Program-made: the position numbers and the translations under genes
Source: Roseobacter sp. MED193
Lineage (GTDB): Bacteria > Pseudomonadota > Alphaproteobacteria > Rhodobacterales > Rhodobacteraceae
DNA: 64,000 nucleotides
Assembly (NCBI RefSeq): GCF_000152965.1
Contig: NZ_CH902583.1
Coordinates: 631,676 to 695,675 of the forward strand
Direction of reading: 5' to 3'
Part shown: piece after piece, positions 42,282 through 52,000 of the stretch
Layout: each line of letters starts with the position of its first letter
Position numbering within the stretch: position 1 is the stretch's first letter
The notes under the pieces: model-generated
What the model saw: the letters and a program-made list of their open reading frames with translations, nothing else
Told to the model about the DNA's origin: nothing
Database searches by the model: none

Positions 42282-42311
42282 CATCATCTTTCCATAAATA
42301 TTCCACGGGGG
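42282..42311 (-). repeat. Intergenic repeat, inverted diverged copy 2
   Basis: CATCATCTTTCCATAAATATTCC followed by ACGGGGG is the reverse complement of copy 1 with several changes. The two copies enclose about 130 bases that hold no gene. Together they could fold into a long imperfect stem within the operon mRNA. Confidence 0.5.
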
Positions 42312-42331
42312 TTTGGGGGTGTGAAACCCCC
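42307..42331 (+). other. Hairpin before the GST gene
   Basis: GGGGGTTT and AAACCCCC form an 8-bp stem with a nine-base loop, ending 29 bases before the GST start. It overlaps the end of repeat copy 2. There is no T-tract, so it may slow or stabilise rather than terminate. Confidence 0.5.
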
Positions 42332-42360
42332 AATGCGCAGCAGCTGCAAGGGAGCAGAAC

Positions 42361-42993
42361 GTGACCATAAAACTGCATTGTTTTGGCGAGTCGGGCCATT
42401 CCTACAAAGCGGCACTGGCGTTACAGCTATCAGGCCTGGACTGGGAGCCCGTCTTTGTGGATTTCTTTTCCGGTCAACACCGCGGTAAAGACTACCGGAA
42501 TCTCAATGTCATGGCAGAGGCCCCGGTCCTGGTTGATGGCGATATTCGCCTGTCACAATCCGGGGTGATACAACAGTATATCACCGACAAGACCGGAAAA
42601 TTTGGCGGCAAGTCTGAGGACAAATATGAAGTCCTGCGCTGGGTGCTGTGGGACAACCATAAGCTCTCCAGTCAGGTTGGCATGACTCGTTTCCTGATGA
42701 ATTTCCTGCCAGAAGACAAACGCCCGCAAGAGGTGATCGACTTCATGCAGGGGCGCCTGAAAGCGGCCTTTGCCACCCTGGAGAACCAGCTTAAGGGCCG
42801 CGACTGGCTGGTGGGCGATGCCATGAGCAATGCCGATCTCACCTGCTGTGGCTACCTGTTTTATGACGAGCCCTTTGGCTTTGACCGTAAAGACTACCCC
42901 AATATCGACGCCTGGTTGACGCGCATCAGCGCAATGCCTGGCTGGAAACACCCCTATGATCTAATGCCCGGCAATCCGTCGGACCGCGCTTGA
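42361..42993 (+). CDS. Glutathione S-transferase family protein
   Basis: A 210-aa protein with an N-terminal thioredoxin-like domain (KLHCFGESGHSYKAALALQL, then VMAEAPVLVDGDIRLSQSGVIQQYI, where the Ser in LSQSG binds the glutathione gamma-glutamyl group) and an all-helical C-terminal domain with NADLTCCGYLF. It starts with GTG, preceded by GGGAG seven bases upstream. In this operon it may detoxify acyl or enoyl intermediates or act as an isomerase; substrate unknown. Confidence 0.88.
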   Translation: MTIKLHCFGESGHSYKAALALQLSGLDWEPVFVDFFSGQHRGKDYRNLNVMAEAPVLVDGDIRLSQSGVIQQYITDKTGKFGGKSEDKYEVLRWVLWDNHKLSSQVGMTRFLMNFLPEDKRPQEVIDFMQGRLKAAFATLENQLKGRDWLVGDAMSNADLTCCGYLFYDEPFGFDRKDYPNIDAWLTRISAMPGWKHPYDLMPGNPSDRA

Positions 42994-43003
42994 GGAGACA
43001 CTC

Positions 43004-44215
43004 ATGACCGAAGCTTATATTTACGATGCCATTCGCACCCCGCGGGGCAAGGGCCGCAAGGATGGATCCTTGCACGAGGTGACATCCGTGCGCCTCTCTG
43101 CTCTGACATTGAATGCGATGAAAGAGCGTAACAATCTGGAAGGCCATGCTGTAGAGGATGTGATCTGGGGCAACGTCACCCAGGTGATGGAACAGGGCGG
43201 CTGTCTGGCGCGCTCTGCCGTGTTGGCCTCGGATCTGGATCAAAGCATCCCCGGCCTCGCCATCAACCGCTTCTGCGCCTCTGGGATGGAGGCCGTGAAC
43301 CTGGCCGCCAACCAGGTCAAGGGCGGCGCTGGCCAGGCCTATATCGCTGGTGGTGTAGAGATGATGGGCCGCGTTGCCATGGGCTCTGACGGGGCGGCCA
43401 TTGCAGTTGATCCCAGCCTTGCCATGGAGACCTATTTTGTGCCCCAGGGCATCTCGGCCGATATCATCGCCACTGAATACGGTTTCACCCGCGAACAGGC
43501 AGATGCCCTGGCGGTGGAAAGCCAGCGCCGCGCCAAAGCGGCCTGGGACGACAACCGTTTTGCAAAATCGGTCATTACAGTCCGTGATCAGAACGGCATC
43601 GCCATTCTGGATCATGATGAATACATGCGCCCCGGCACCGATATGCAGTCTTTGGGTGGGCTCAATGCCTCCTTCCAGATGATGGGCGAGCAGATGCCTG
43701 GCTTTGACAAGGTTGCAATGCTGAAATACCCGCATCTGGAGCGGATCAACCATATCCACCACGCGGGGAACTCCTCGGGTATTGTTGATGGTGCCGCTGC
43801 TGTGCTGATCGGCAACAAGGAATTTGGCGAACAATACGGTCTGAAGCCGCGCGCACGCATCAAGGCCACCGCCAAGATTGGCACCGATCCCACCATCATG
43901 CTGACCGGCCCGGTGCCTGTGACCCAGAAAATCCTCGCCGACAATGGCATGGTGATTTCCGATCTGGATCTCTTTGAAGTCAATGAGGCCTTTGCCTCTG
44001 TTGTCATGCGCTTCCAGCAGGCCTTTGATGTGGACCCTGCCGTGGTCAACCCCAATGGCGGCTCTATCGCTATGGGCCACCCACTGGGCGCAACTGGTGC
44101 CATGATCATTGGCACATTGCTGGATGAGCTGGAACGCCAGGACAAAGAGATGGGCCTGGCAACACTCTGCATCGCCTCCGGGATGGGGGCTGCCACCATC
44201 ATCGAGCGCGTCTGA
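43004..44215 (+). CDS. Acetyl-CoA C-acyltransferase (FadA-type thiolase)
   Basis: The 403-aa thiolase cleaves 3-ketoacyl-CoA in the last step of beta-oxidation. The nucleophile is Cys91 in NRFCASGMEAV; the catalytic His is in GHPLGATGA; and the C-terminal Cys is in LCIASGMGAA, where the usual CxGxG motif has an alanine-serine variation. Length and motifs fit the FadA partner of the FadJ-type protein encoded downstream. The stop overlaps the cupin start by one base (TGATG). Confidence 0.94.
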   Translation: MTEAYIYDAIRTPRGKGRKDGSLHEVTSVRLSALTLNAMKERNNLEGHAVEDVIWGNVTQVMEQGGCLARSAVLASDLDQSIPGLAINRFCASGMEAVNLAANQVKGGAGQAYIAGGVEMMGRVAMGSDGAAIAVDPSLAMETYFVPQGISADIIATEYGFTREQADALAVESQRRAKAAWDDNRFAKSVITVRDQNGIAILDHDEYMRPGTDMQSLGGLNASFQMMGEQMPGFDKVAMLKYPHLERINHIHHAGNSSGIVDGAAAVLIGNKEFGEQYGLKPRARIKATAKIGTDPTIMLTGPVPVTQKILADNGMVISDLDLFEVNEAFASVVMRFQQAFDVDPAVVNPNGGSIAMGHPLGATGAMIIGTLLDELERQDKEMGLATLCIASGMGAATIIERV

Positions 44216-44700
44216 TGCCAAAGCTGGATCTGTCGCAAATTCCCTTTCAGGGGGGCTCTAGCTACCCGGGAAAGCTGGCCGAGGCGACGAGCGGTCGTTT
44301 TGTGCAGCGCATTGGGGATGCCAGCGGCTTAACCCAATCGGGCATCAATATCGTGCGGATTGAGCCCGGCGGGCTGTCGTCCCTGCGCCACTACCACATG
44401 CAACAGGATGAATTCCTGGTGATGCTGAGCGGTGCGCTGGCCCTGATCGACGACGACGGGGAGCACGAGATGCTGCCCGGCGATTGCGCCAGCTTTCCAG
44501 CCGGTGAGGCCAATGGCCATCATCTGAAGAACAATACCGAGGCGCCGGCCACCTTTCTGGTGGTGGGCACCCGGACCCCGACAGAGACCGCTTATTACAG
44601 CGATATGGACATGAAGGTAGAAATGGACGCAACAGGCGCCAGCTTTACCCGTAAAGACGGCAGCCCGCTGACGGCTGACCAAATCGGAGACGAGACATGA
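44215..44700 (+). CDS. Cupin-domain protein in the beta-oxidation operon
   Basis: A 161-aa protein with one cupin domain (about residues 40-120). The metal set is complete: His59, His61 and Glu66 in RHYHMQQDEF, and His102/103 in NGHHLKN, so it probably binds a metal ion. Many such proteins are sugar- or small-acid-binding or dioxygenase-like; none is known for beta-oxidation. It is coupled by overlaps to the thiolase (TGATG) and the FadJ-type gene (ATGA), so its product is made together with them. Confidence 0.82.
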   Translation: MPKLDLSQIPFQGGSSYPGKLAEATSGRFVQRIGDASGLTQSGINIVRIEPGGLSSLRHYHMQQDEFLVMLSGALALIDDDGEHEMLPGDCASFPAGEANGHHLKNNTEAPATFLVVGTRTPTETAYYSDMDMKVEMDATGASFTRKDGSPLTADQIGDET

Positions 44701-46901
44701 GTGAGTTTACGCTTTCCAAGGACGCAGATGGCGTCGCAACAATCACCTGGGATGTTCCCGGCAAAACCATGAACGTGATGTCCTTTGACGGGTTGTCACA
44801 GCTGGAGGCCTGCATCGATCAGGCCCTGGCAGATGACGAGATCAAGGGCGTGGTCATCACCTCTGGCAAAGAAGGCTCTTTTGCTGGGGGCATGGACCTG
44901 AACCTGCTGGCGGTGATGAAGGAAGAAGCCGGCGACGATCCTGCTCGCGGGGTCTTTGAAGGCACCATGAAAATGCATGCCCTGCTGCGCAAGATCGAAC
45001 TGGCCGGCATGGATCTGAAAACCAAAAAAGGCGGCAAGCCAATCGCCACCGCCCTGCCCGGCACCGCTGCGGGCATTGGTATGGAGCTGCCGCTGTCGAC
45101 CCACCGGATTTTTGCAGCCGAGAACCCCAAGGCAAAATATGGCCTGCCGGAAATCATGGTTGGCATCTTCCCCGGTGCCGGCGGCACCACCCGCATGGTG
45201 CGCAAGGTTGGCGCCATTGCCGCAGCCCCCCTCTTGCTTGAAGGCAAGATGCTGGATGTGAAAAAGGCCAAGGGTGCCGGTTATGTTGACGAGATCGCCG
45301 CTGATCCCGTTGCCGCTGCCAAGGAATGGGTGCTGAATGCTTCTGGCGCCGATCTGGTAAAGCCTTGGGATGCCAAGGGCTACAAGATGCCCGGTGGCGC
45401 CCCTTACCACCCCGCTGGCTTCATGAACTTTGTTGGTGCCTCTGCCATGGTGCACGGCAAGACCCAAGGCGCGTTTCCAGCCGCCAAGGCGCTGCTGAGC
45501 GCCGTCTATGAAGGTGCGCTGGTGGACTTTGACACCGCCCTCAAGATCGAGGCGCGCTGGTTTACCTCCGTTCTGATGAACCCCTCGTCTGGTGCGATGA
45601 TCCGCTCATTGTTCATCAACAAGGAAGCGCTGGAAAAAGGCGCCGTGCGGCCCAAGGACATCCCCGATCAGCGCGTGCAAAAGCTCGGCGTGCTGGGCGC
45701 GGGCATGATGGGCGCTGGCATCGCGCTGGTCTCGGCCCAGGCCGGTATGGAAGTGGTTCTGATCGACCGCGACCAGGAAGCTGCCGACAAGGGCAAGGCC
45801 TATACCGAGAGCTACCTCGACAAGGGGATGAAGCGCGGCAAGGTCACTCAGGACAAGAAAGACGCGATGCTGGCCCGCATCACCGCCACGCCAGATCTGG
45901 ACGCGCTTAAGGGCTGCGATCTGATCATCGAGGCGGTATTCGAGGATCCTGCCGTCAAAGCCGAGATGACCAAAAAGGTCGAAGCGGTGATCCCCGAGGA
46001 TTGCATCTTTGCCTCCAACACCTCGACCCTGCCCATCACCGGCCTGGCCGAGGCGTCAAGCCGCCCCGAGCAGTTCATCGGCATCCACTTCTTCTCGCCG
46101 GTTGAGAAGATGTTCCTGGTGGAGATCATCAAGGGCAAAGAGACCGGCCCGCGCGCCGTGGCCAAGGCACTGGACTATGTGCGCCAGATCAAGAAGACGC
46201 CGATCGTCGTCAATGATGCGCGCTTCTTCTATGCCAACCGCTGCATCATTCCTTACGTGAATGAGGGCGCACGGATGATCACCGAAGGTGTCTCGCCGGT
46301 GCTGATCGACAATGCCGCGCGCCAGCTGGGCTTCCCTGTTGGCCCCATTCAGCTGACCGATGAGACCTCGATTGATCTGGGCGCCAAGATTGCCCGCGCC
46401 ACCAAGGCCGCCATGGGCAATGAATACCCCGACAGCCCTGCTGACGACATGATCTTCTGGATGGAAGATCTGGGTCGTCTGGGTCGCAAATCCAACGCGG
46501 GCTTCTTTGACTATGACGACAAGGGCAAGCGCACAGGCTATTGGAAAGGCATGCAGGACAAATACCCGCTGGCCGAAGATCAGCCTGACCTCATTGAGGT
46601 GCAGGAACGTCTGATGTTTGCTCAGGTTCTGGAAGCGGTACGGGCGCTGGAAGAAGGCGTGTTGGAAGACATCCGCGAAGGCGACGTGGGCGCAGTTCTG
46701 GCCTGGGGCTTTGCCCCATGGTCCGGTGGCCCGCTGAGCTGGCTCGACATCATCGGCACGCCCTATGCGGCCGAACGTTGCGACCAGCTAACCGCAGCCT
46801 ACGGCGAGCGTTTTGCATGCCCTGATCTGCTGCGCGACATGGCCGCCAAGGGTCAGACATTCTACGGTCGCTTCAACCCGGATGCCGCTTCGGCTGCCTG
46901 A
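44697..46901 (+). CDS. FadJ-type 3-hydroxyacyl-CoA dehydrogenase/enoyl-CoA hydratase
   Basis: The 734-aa protein joins an enoyl-CoA hydratase/isomerase domain (about 1-190, with MVGIFPGAGGTTRMVRKVG) to a 3-hydroxyacyl-CoA dehydrogenase (NAD-binding GVLGAGMMGAGIALVSAQ from residue 331; His in IGIHFFSPVEKM). It carries out the hydration and second oxidation of beta-oxidation and would pair with the thiolase above. Start by ATGA overlap with the cupin gene. It is the last gene of the operon, before a strong terminator. Confidence 0.94.
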   Translation: MSEFTLSKDADGVATITWDVPGKTMNVMSFDGLSQLEACIDQALADDEIKGVVITSGKEGSFAGGMDLNLLAVMKEEAGDDPARGVFEGTMKMHALLRKIELAGMDLKTKKGGKPIATALPGTAAGIGMELPLSTHRIFAAENPKAKYGLPEIMVGIFPGAGGTTRMVRKVGAIAAAPLLLEGKMLDVKKAKGAGYVDEIAADPVAAAKEWVLNASGADLVKPWDAKGYKMPGGAPYHPAGFMNFVGASAMVHGKTQGAFPAAKALLSAVYEGALVDFDTALKIEARWFTSVLMNPSSGAMIRSLFINKEALEKGAVRPKDIPDQRVQKLGVLGAGMMGAGIALVSAQAGMEVVLIDRDQEAADKGKAYTESYLDKGMKRGKVTQDKKDAMLARITATPDLDALKGCDLIIEAVFEDPAVKAEMTKKVEAVIPEDCIFASNTSTLPITGLAEASSRPEQFIGIHFFSPVEKMFLVEIIKGKETGPRAVAKALDYVRQIKKTPIVVNDARFFYANRCIIPYVNEGARMITEGVSPVLIDNAARQLGFPVGPIQLTDETSIDLGAKIARATKAAMGNEYPDSPADDMIFWMEDLGRLGRKSNAGFFDYDDKGKRTGYWKGMQDKYPLAEDQPDLIEVQERLMFAQVLEAVRALEEGVLEDIREGDVGAVLAWGFAPWSGGPLSWLDIIGTPYAAERCDQLTAAYGERFACPDLLRDMAAKGQTFYGRFNPDAASAA

Positions 46902-46902
46902 T

Positions 46903-46926
46903 GATCGTCTGATCGTCTGATCGTCT
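46903..46926 (+). repeat. Three tandem copies of GATCGTCT
   Basis: An 8-base unit repeated three times directly after the FadJ-type stop. It is non-coding and probably a slippage product, potentially variable among strains. Confidence 0.8.
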
Positions 46927-46946
46927 GACAGATCGACCCCCAACAG

Positions 46947-46980
46947 CCGCCTCCCATGAAAATGGGGGGCGGTCTTTTCT
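46947..46980 (+). terminator. Terminator of the beta-oxidation operon
   Basis: CCGCCTCCCAT pairs with ATGGGGGGCGG (11 bp with one G-T pair, loop GAAA), followed by TCTTTTCTT. A classic intrinsic terminator 45 bases after the FadJ-type stop. Confidence 0.9.
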
Positions 46981-47039
46981 TGCCCCCCTCGCAGCACTGC
47001 AATATTTTCAACCGTCCCATGGCATGTTAAATTCTGGCT

Positions 47040-47588
47040 ATGCAGCGTTCAGCCCCCCCCTCTCTCGTCAAGTCCCGTACACATGAGGTCTGCGGTGCTG
47101 GTGCCTATATGTTTGCCCTCACCCTTGCAGCGCGCTTGGACGGGCCTACGCTATGGGTGCGCGAATCTTGGGATCTCCGACAGATAAATCCCACCGGGTT
47201 CTCGGACCTCGTCTCTCCCTCGCAGCTGACAATGTGTAACACGGAAAATCAGCTCGACACGCTTGCCGTGGCCGAAGAATCCCTGCGGTCGGGAGCAGTA
47301 TCCCTGGTGGTAATGCAATTGAGTAAGCCCATTGGCCTGACCGAAGGGCGGCGTTTGCAGCTGGCAGCGCGACATGGGCAATCAACCGGATTGGCGATCA
47401 TTTCCGAAGACATGGGCAGTCATGCCGCCGAAACCCGGTGGCGGTGCGCACCTGTGTTTGATGCAGAGGACTCGACACTACAAATGTGGGAGCTTATTAA
47501 GAACAAATCAGGAACATTGGGTGTCTGGCATGTTCGATGGAATGCAGCGTCGCGTCGTCTCTTTGTGGTTTCCCCGGCTGGCAAGTGA
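47040..47588 (+). CDS. imuA: ImuA, mutasome accessory protein
   Basis: The 182-aa protein has a RecA/SulA-like fold region and belongs to the ImuA family by gene order and by blocks such as LAARLDGPTLWVRE and GRRLQLAARHGQSTGLAII. With ImuB and DnaE2 it makes the error-prone translesion system that replaces UmuDC in many alphaproteobacteria. The ribosome site is weak. No GAAC- or GTTC-type LexA box was found in the 138 bases upstream, which is unexpected. The gene overlaps imuB by 59 bases. Confidence 0.85.
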   Translation: MQRSAPPSLVKSRTHEVCGAGAYMFALTLAARLDGPTLWVRESWDLRQINPTGFSDLVSPSQLTMCNTENQLDTLAVAEESLRSGAVSLVVMQLSKPIGLTEGRRLQLAARHGQSTGLAIISEDMGSHAAETRWRCAPVFDAEDSTLQMWELIKNKSGTLGVWHVRWNAASRRLFVVSPAGK

Positions 47589-49008
47589 CCGGGTTTTGCG
47601 CCTGCGCCCGGTAGACGGGCCATTCGCCCTGACTTTGACGCAGCAAAACGCCAACCGGATCTATTGCCTGAACACCGCCGCCCTGCGCCAGGGGTTGCAC
47701 CCGGGCATGCCCTACACAGATGCACGTGCCTTTTGTCCGGATCTGCAAAGCCATGTAGCCGAACCTGAACAAGACCAGAGGTTTCTGTCGATGCTGCGCC
47801 GCTGGGCGACGCGCTATTGTCCCTGGGTGGGGCTTGAGGGGGGCAACGGGCTGGTCTTGGACATCACCGGATCGGCGCATCTGTTTGGCGGAGAAGGCGC
47901 TCTGTTGAGCAACATGCGGAGCCGCCTTCTGCGCGCCGGGTTATCCGTGCAAATTGGCTGTGCCGATACCCGCGGAGCGGCCTGGGCCCTGGCCCATTAT
48001 GGTGAAGGTCATGCACCGACTGGGGAGACATTGGCCGCGATAAAATCGCTCCCTGTTGCAGCCTTGCGGATTGAAGAACGCGTTTCGGTTGCTCTGCAAC
48101 GTTTGGGTCTGCGCCATATTGGCGATCTGGCTTTGGCACCGCGCGCGCCGCTCTCGCGCCGGTTTGGCCCCACTCTTTTACTGCGGCTAGATCAGGCCTT
48201 GGGAAAACAGCCCGAAGCGATCACCCCACAGGCAGAGGCCCCACATTACGCGGTGCGTATGACCCTGCCAGAGCCGATTGGATTACTTTCGGATGTGATG
48301 GCCGGCACAGAGCGCCTGCTGGCACAGCTCTGCGCCAAGCTCATGGCGCAGGAAATGGGGGCGCGGCAGCTCTGCTTGACCCTGCGCCGCGTTGATCAGG
48401 ACCACCAACAGGTCGAGCAACGGCTGGCCCGCCCCCTGCGGGATCCACACCGTATTCTGTCCCTGTTTGAGCGCGGCTTGACAGAGATCGATGCGGGCTT
48501 TGGCATTGATATGCTGCGGCTGGAAGCCACACAGGTCGAGCCTGTGCCCGCGCAACAGATCAACCATGTCTTAGAGGGTCGCAAAGACGAACTTGATGAC
48601 CTGATTTCCCGGCTGGGCAGCCGAATTGGATTGGAGAATATTCAACGGTTTTTACCCGCAGACAGCCATATCCCGGAACGCAGCTTCCTCATCGCCCCCG
48701 CCGCGTATTCGACCCCCTCCCAGGCCTGGGCCACAGTCAATCCGCGCCCGATTATCCTGTTCCCACCTGAGCCAGTTTTTGGCAGTGGCCCGCGCCCGCC
48801 AAAGCGGTTTCGATGGCGTCGCATATCCCTGACCACAGGTCATGCCATCGGCCCGGAACGGATCGCGCCGGAGTGGTGGCTTGAGGACGAAAACTGGCGT
48901 TCGGGCCTGCGCGACTACTGGCAGGTGCACACAACGCAGGGACGTCGGCTCTGGCTGTTTTATACGCCACAAAACCCGGGCTGGTTCGTTCAGGGGGAAT
49001 TCGCATGA
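47530..49008 (+). CDS. imuB: ImuB, Y-family polymerase-like mutasome hub
   Basis: ImuB resembles Y-family DNA polymerases but lacks the catalytic acidic residues; it connects DnaE2 to the beta clamp. The 492-aa protein begins MFDGMQRRVVSLWFPRLASDRVLR, without the usual DxD catalytic start, and has the thumb-like AALRIEERVSVALQRLGLRHIGDLALAPR helix-hairpin-helix region. The start could be the ATG at 47530 or 47542, or the GTG at 47521; all lie inside imuA. It overlaps dnaE2 by ATGA. Confidence 0.9.
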   Translation: MFDGMQRRVVSLWFPRLASDRVLRLRPVDGPFALTLTQQNANRIYCLNTAALRQGLHPGMPYTDARAFCPDLQSHVAEPEQDQRFLSMLRRWATRYCPWVGLEGGNGLVLDITGSAHLFGGEGALLSNMRSRLLRAGLSVQIGCADTRGAAWALAHYGEGHAPTGETLAAIKSLPVAALRIEERVSVALQRLGLRHIGDLALAPRAPLSRRFGPTLLLRLDQALGKQPEAITPQAEAPHYAVRMTLPEPIGLLSDVMAGTERLLAQLCAKLMAQEMGARQLCLTLRRVDQDHQQVEQRLARPLRDPHRILSLFERGLTEIDAGFGIDMLRLEATQVEPVPAQQINHVLEGRKDELDDLISRLGSRIGLENIQRFLPADSHIPERSFLIAPAAYSTPSQAWATVNPRPIILFPPEPVFGSGPRPPKRFRWRRISLTTGHAIGPERIAPEWWLEDENWRSGLRDYWQVHTTQGRRLWLFYTPQNPGWFVQGEFA

Positions 49009-52000
49009 GTAAGACCAACCAGCCCCCTGCGGCCAATGCGCCCCAAGAAAGCCTGCCCGCTGTGCAGGCACAGGCCGCCTATGCAGAGCTCTGCGTCACA
49101 ACCAATTTCACCTTTCTGACAGGGGCCTCTCATCCGGAGGAACTGGTGATGCGCGCCGCCGAGCTGGGGCTATCGGCAATCGCCATTACAGATCAAAACT
49201 CTCTGGCAGGTGTGGTACGGGCCTGGAGCGCGTTGAAAAAGCTGAAACAAGAGAGCCAGGAGGCGCTGCAGATTCGTTCTCATCAGCAGGTGGACCCCTC
49301 CTCTCGGCAAGACAGCAGCCAGGGGAGGCCACTTACGCGCCCCCCTGTCCTGTCGCTTCCCAAGCTGATCGTGGGCTGTCGTCTGGTCTTGCAGGACAGC
49401 AACCTGCATTGGATCGCGCTGCCGCAGGACAAAGCCGCCTACAAACGGCTGACGCGTCTGCTCACCCTGGGCAAGCGTCGCACGACAAAAGGGGGATGTG
49501 ATCTGTACACCAAAGACCTGATCGCTGCCTGTAAGGGGATGATCTTGATCGCTTTACCCCAAAGAAACTGGTCTCAGCGGAGCTTGTCTCAAAGCATTCC
49601 AGAGATCCAGGCAATGGGACGCCATCACCCCAATCAGGTTTTCTTGGGTGCGGCCCCCCATTATGACGGCAGTGATCAGGCCTATCTGGCCAGCTGTGCC
49701 CAAGCGGCACAACGGGCCTCGGCCCCGATGGTTGCTGTGGGTGATGTGCTGATGCATCGCGCAGGCCGCCGCCAGCTTGCCGATGTGCTGACCTGTATGC
49801 GCCATCATATTACGATCGATGAGATCGGCACCCGCGCCCTGCCGAATGGAGAACGCCGCCTAAAGGCCGGGAGCGACATGGCCCGTGTCTTTCGACACTA
49901 TCCAGCGGCCCTGCGGCGCACTGTGGAAATTGCCGCAAAATGCAGTTTTGATCTCGGCCAGTTGTCCTATGAATATCCTCACGAGGAGATGGAGGCGCAA
50001 ACACCGCAACACCGTTTGGAGCAGCTGGCAAAAGAGGGGTTAAAGCGCCGCTATCCCGAGGGACCACCGGAGAGGGCAATTCAACTGATGGAAAAAGAGC
50101 TGGCAGTGGTGCGCCAGCTGAACTTTCCCGCCTATTTCCTGACCGTGCATGACATTGTGCAATTCGCCAAATCACAGGGCATTCTGTGCCAAGGGCGGGG
50201 ATCTGCCGCCAATTCCATCCTGTGCTACCTGCTGGGCATCACCGATGTCAGCCCTGATATGATCGCCATGGTGTTTGAACGCTTTGTGTCCAAACACCGG
50301 GGCGAACCCCCGGATATCGACGTTGATTTTGAACATGAACGGCGCGAAGAGGTGATCCAGTGGATCTACCAAAAATACGGTCGTGAACGGGCGGGGCTCT
50401 GCGCCACCGTCATACATTTTCGCACCCGCGCTGCCATCCGGGAGGTTGGTAAAGTCATGGGGCTCAGTCAGGATGTAACAGCCGGGCTGTCCGGGCAAAT
50501 CTGGGGGATGTCCACTGGTGGCCTCGACTTTACGCGCATTCGCGAGCTTGGCCTTGATCTGAAGGACCGCCGCCTGATGCAAACCCTTCATCTGATCGGT
50601 GAATTCATCGGCTTTCCCCGTCACCTGTCCCAACATGTCGGGGGCTTTGTCATCACCCGCGGGCGCTTGGATGAACTTGCCCCCATCGAAAATGCCGCAA
50701 TGGAGGATCGCACGGTCATTTGTTGGGACAAAGATGACATTGACGCTCTGGGGATCCTCAAGGTGGATATCTTGGGGCTGGGGATGCTCAGCTGCATCCG
50801 AAAATCCTTTGCACTGCTGCAACAGCATGAAACCCTTAGCCACAGTATCGCCTCCATTCCCCAGGGCGATGTTGCCACCTATGACATGCTCTGTCGCGCC
50901 GATGCGGTTGGCGTTTTCCAGGTGGAAAGCCGGGCGCAGATGAATTTTCTACCTCGGATGCGGCCACGGGAATTCTATGATCTGGTGATCCAGGTTGCCA
51001 TCGTGCGCCCCGGCCCCATCCAGGGTGACATGGTGCAGCCCTATGTCCGGCGCCGCAACGGCCTGGAGAAAGCAGAGCCATTTGGCCCGGCGCTAGAAGA
51101 GGTGACAAGACGCACCCTGGGGGTGCCGCTCTTTCAGGAACAGGCGATGCAAATCGCGGTGGTCGGCGCTGGGTTTTCACCGGAAGAGGCCGACCACCTG
51201 CGCCGTTCCCTCGCCTCCTTCCGGCGTATGGGGACGATTGCCACCTATCGAGATAAGTTCATCACCGGCATGCTGAACAACGGCTATGATCCCGACATGG
51301 CCGAGCGATGCTTTGGTCAAATCGAGGGCTTTGCCGATTACGGCTTCCCCGAAAGCCATGCAGCCGCCTTTGCCATGCTGGTCTATGTCTCGGCCTGGCT
51401 GAAATGCCATCACCCGGCGATTTTTTCCTGTGCGCTGCTGAATTCTCAGCCCATGGGGTTCTACGCCCCAGCCCAAATCGTGCGCGACACCCGTGAACAT
51501 GACGTCGAAACCCGCCCCATCTGCGTGAACCGTTCCGCATGGGATAACACGCTGGAACGCCGCCCGGACGGGGCCTTGGCTCTGCGCCTGGGGTTTCGCC
51601 AGATCAAAGGTTTCAAGAAAGAAGACGCCGAATGGATCGTGGCTGCCCGTGGCAACGGCTACCCAAATCCCGAGGCCCTATGGCTGCGGGCCGGACTGCG
51701 CCCGGATGCCCTCGCTCGTCTGGGCGAAGCTGACGCCTTTTGCGATATGGGCCTTACCCGCCGTGATGCCTTATGGCAGATCAAAGCCATCCGCAGCAAA
51801 AAACCCCTGCCGCTTTTCAACGATCCCATCGACGGCGAAAACATCCAAGAACCCAAAATAGACTTGCCGGGGATGCAGTTGGGCGAACAGGTGGTCGAAG
51901 ACTATGTCGCAACCCGCCTGTCCCTGCGCGCCCACCCCATGGAGCTGCTCCGCCCCGCGCTTACGGGGCTGGTGACCCATGCCGCACTGCCTGAGATCCC

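Noticed and set aside
42926-44221. 431-codon open frame on the minus strand
   Set aside because: It mirrors the thiolase gene and has the same His/Gly-rich composition; no ribosome site or family pattern.
46903-46926. Tandem GATCGTCT repeats as a CRISPR or regulatory iteron
   Set aside because: Only three 8-base units with no spacers, directly after a stop codon and before a terminator; a simple slippage repeat is enough.
46902-47039. LexA operator before imuA
   Set aside because: No GTTC-N7-GTTC or GAAC-N7-GAAC direct repeat in the region.
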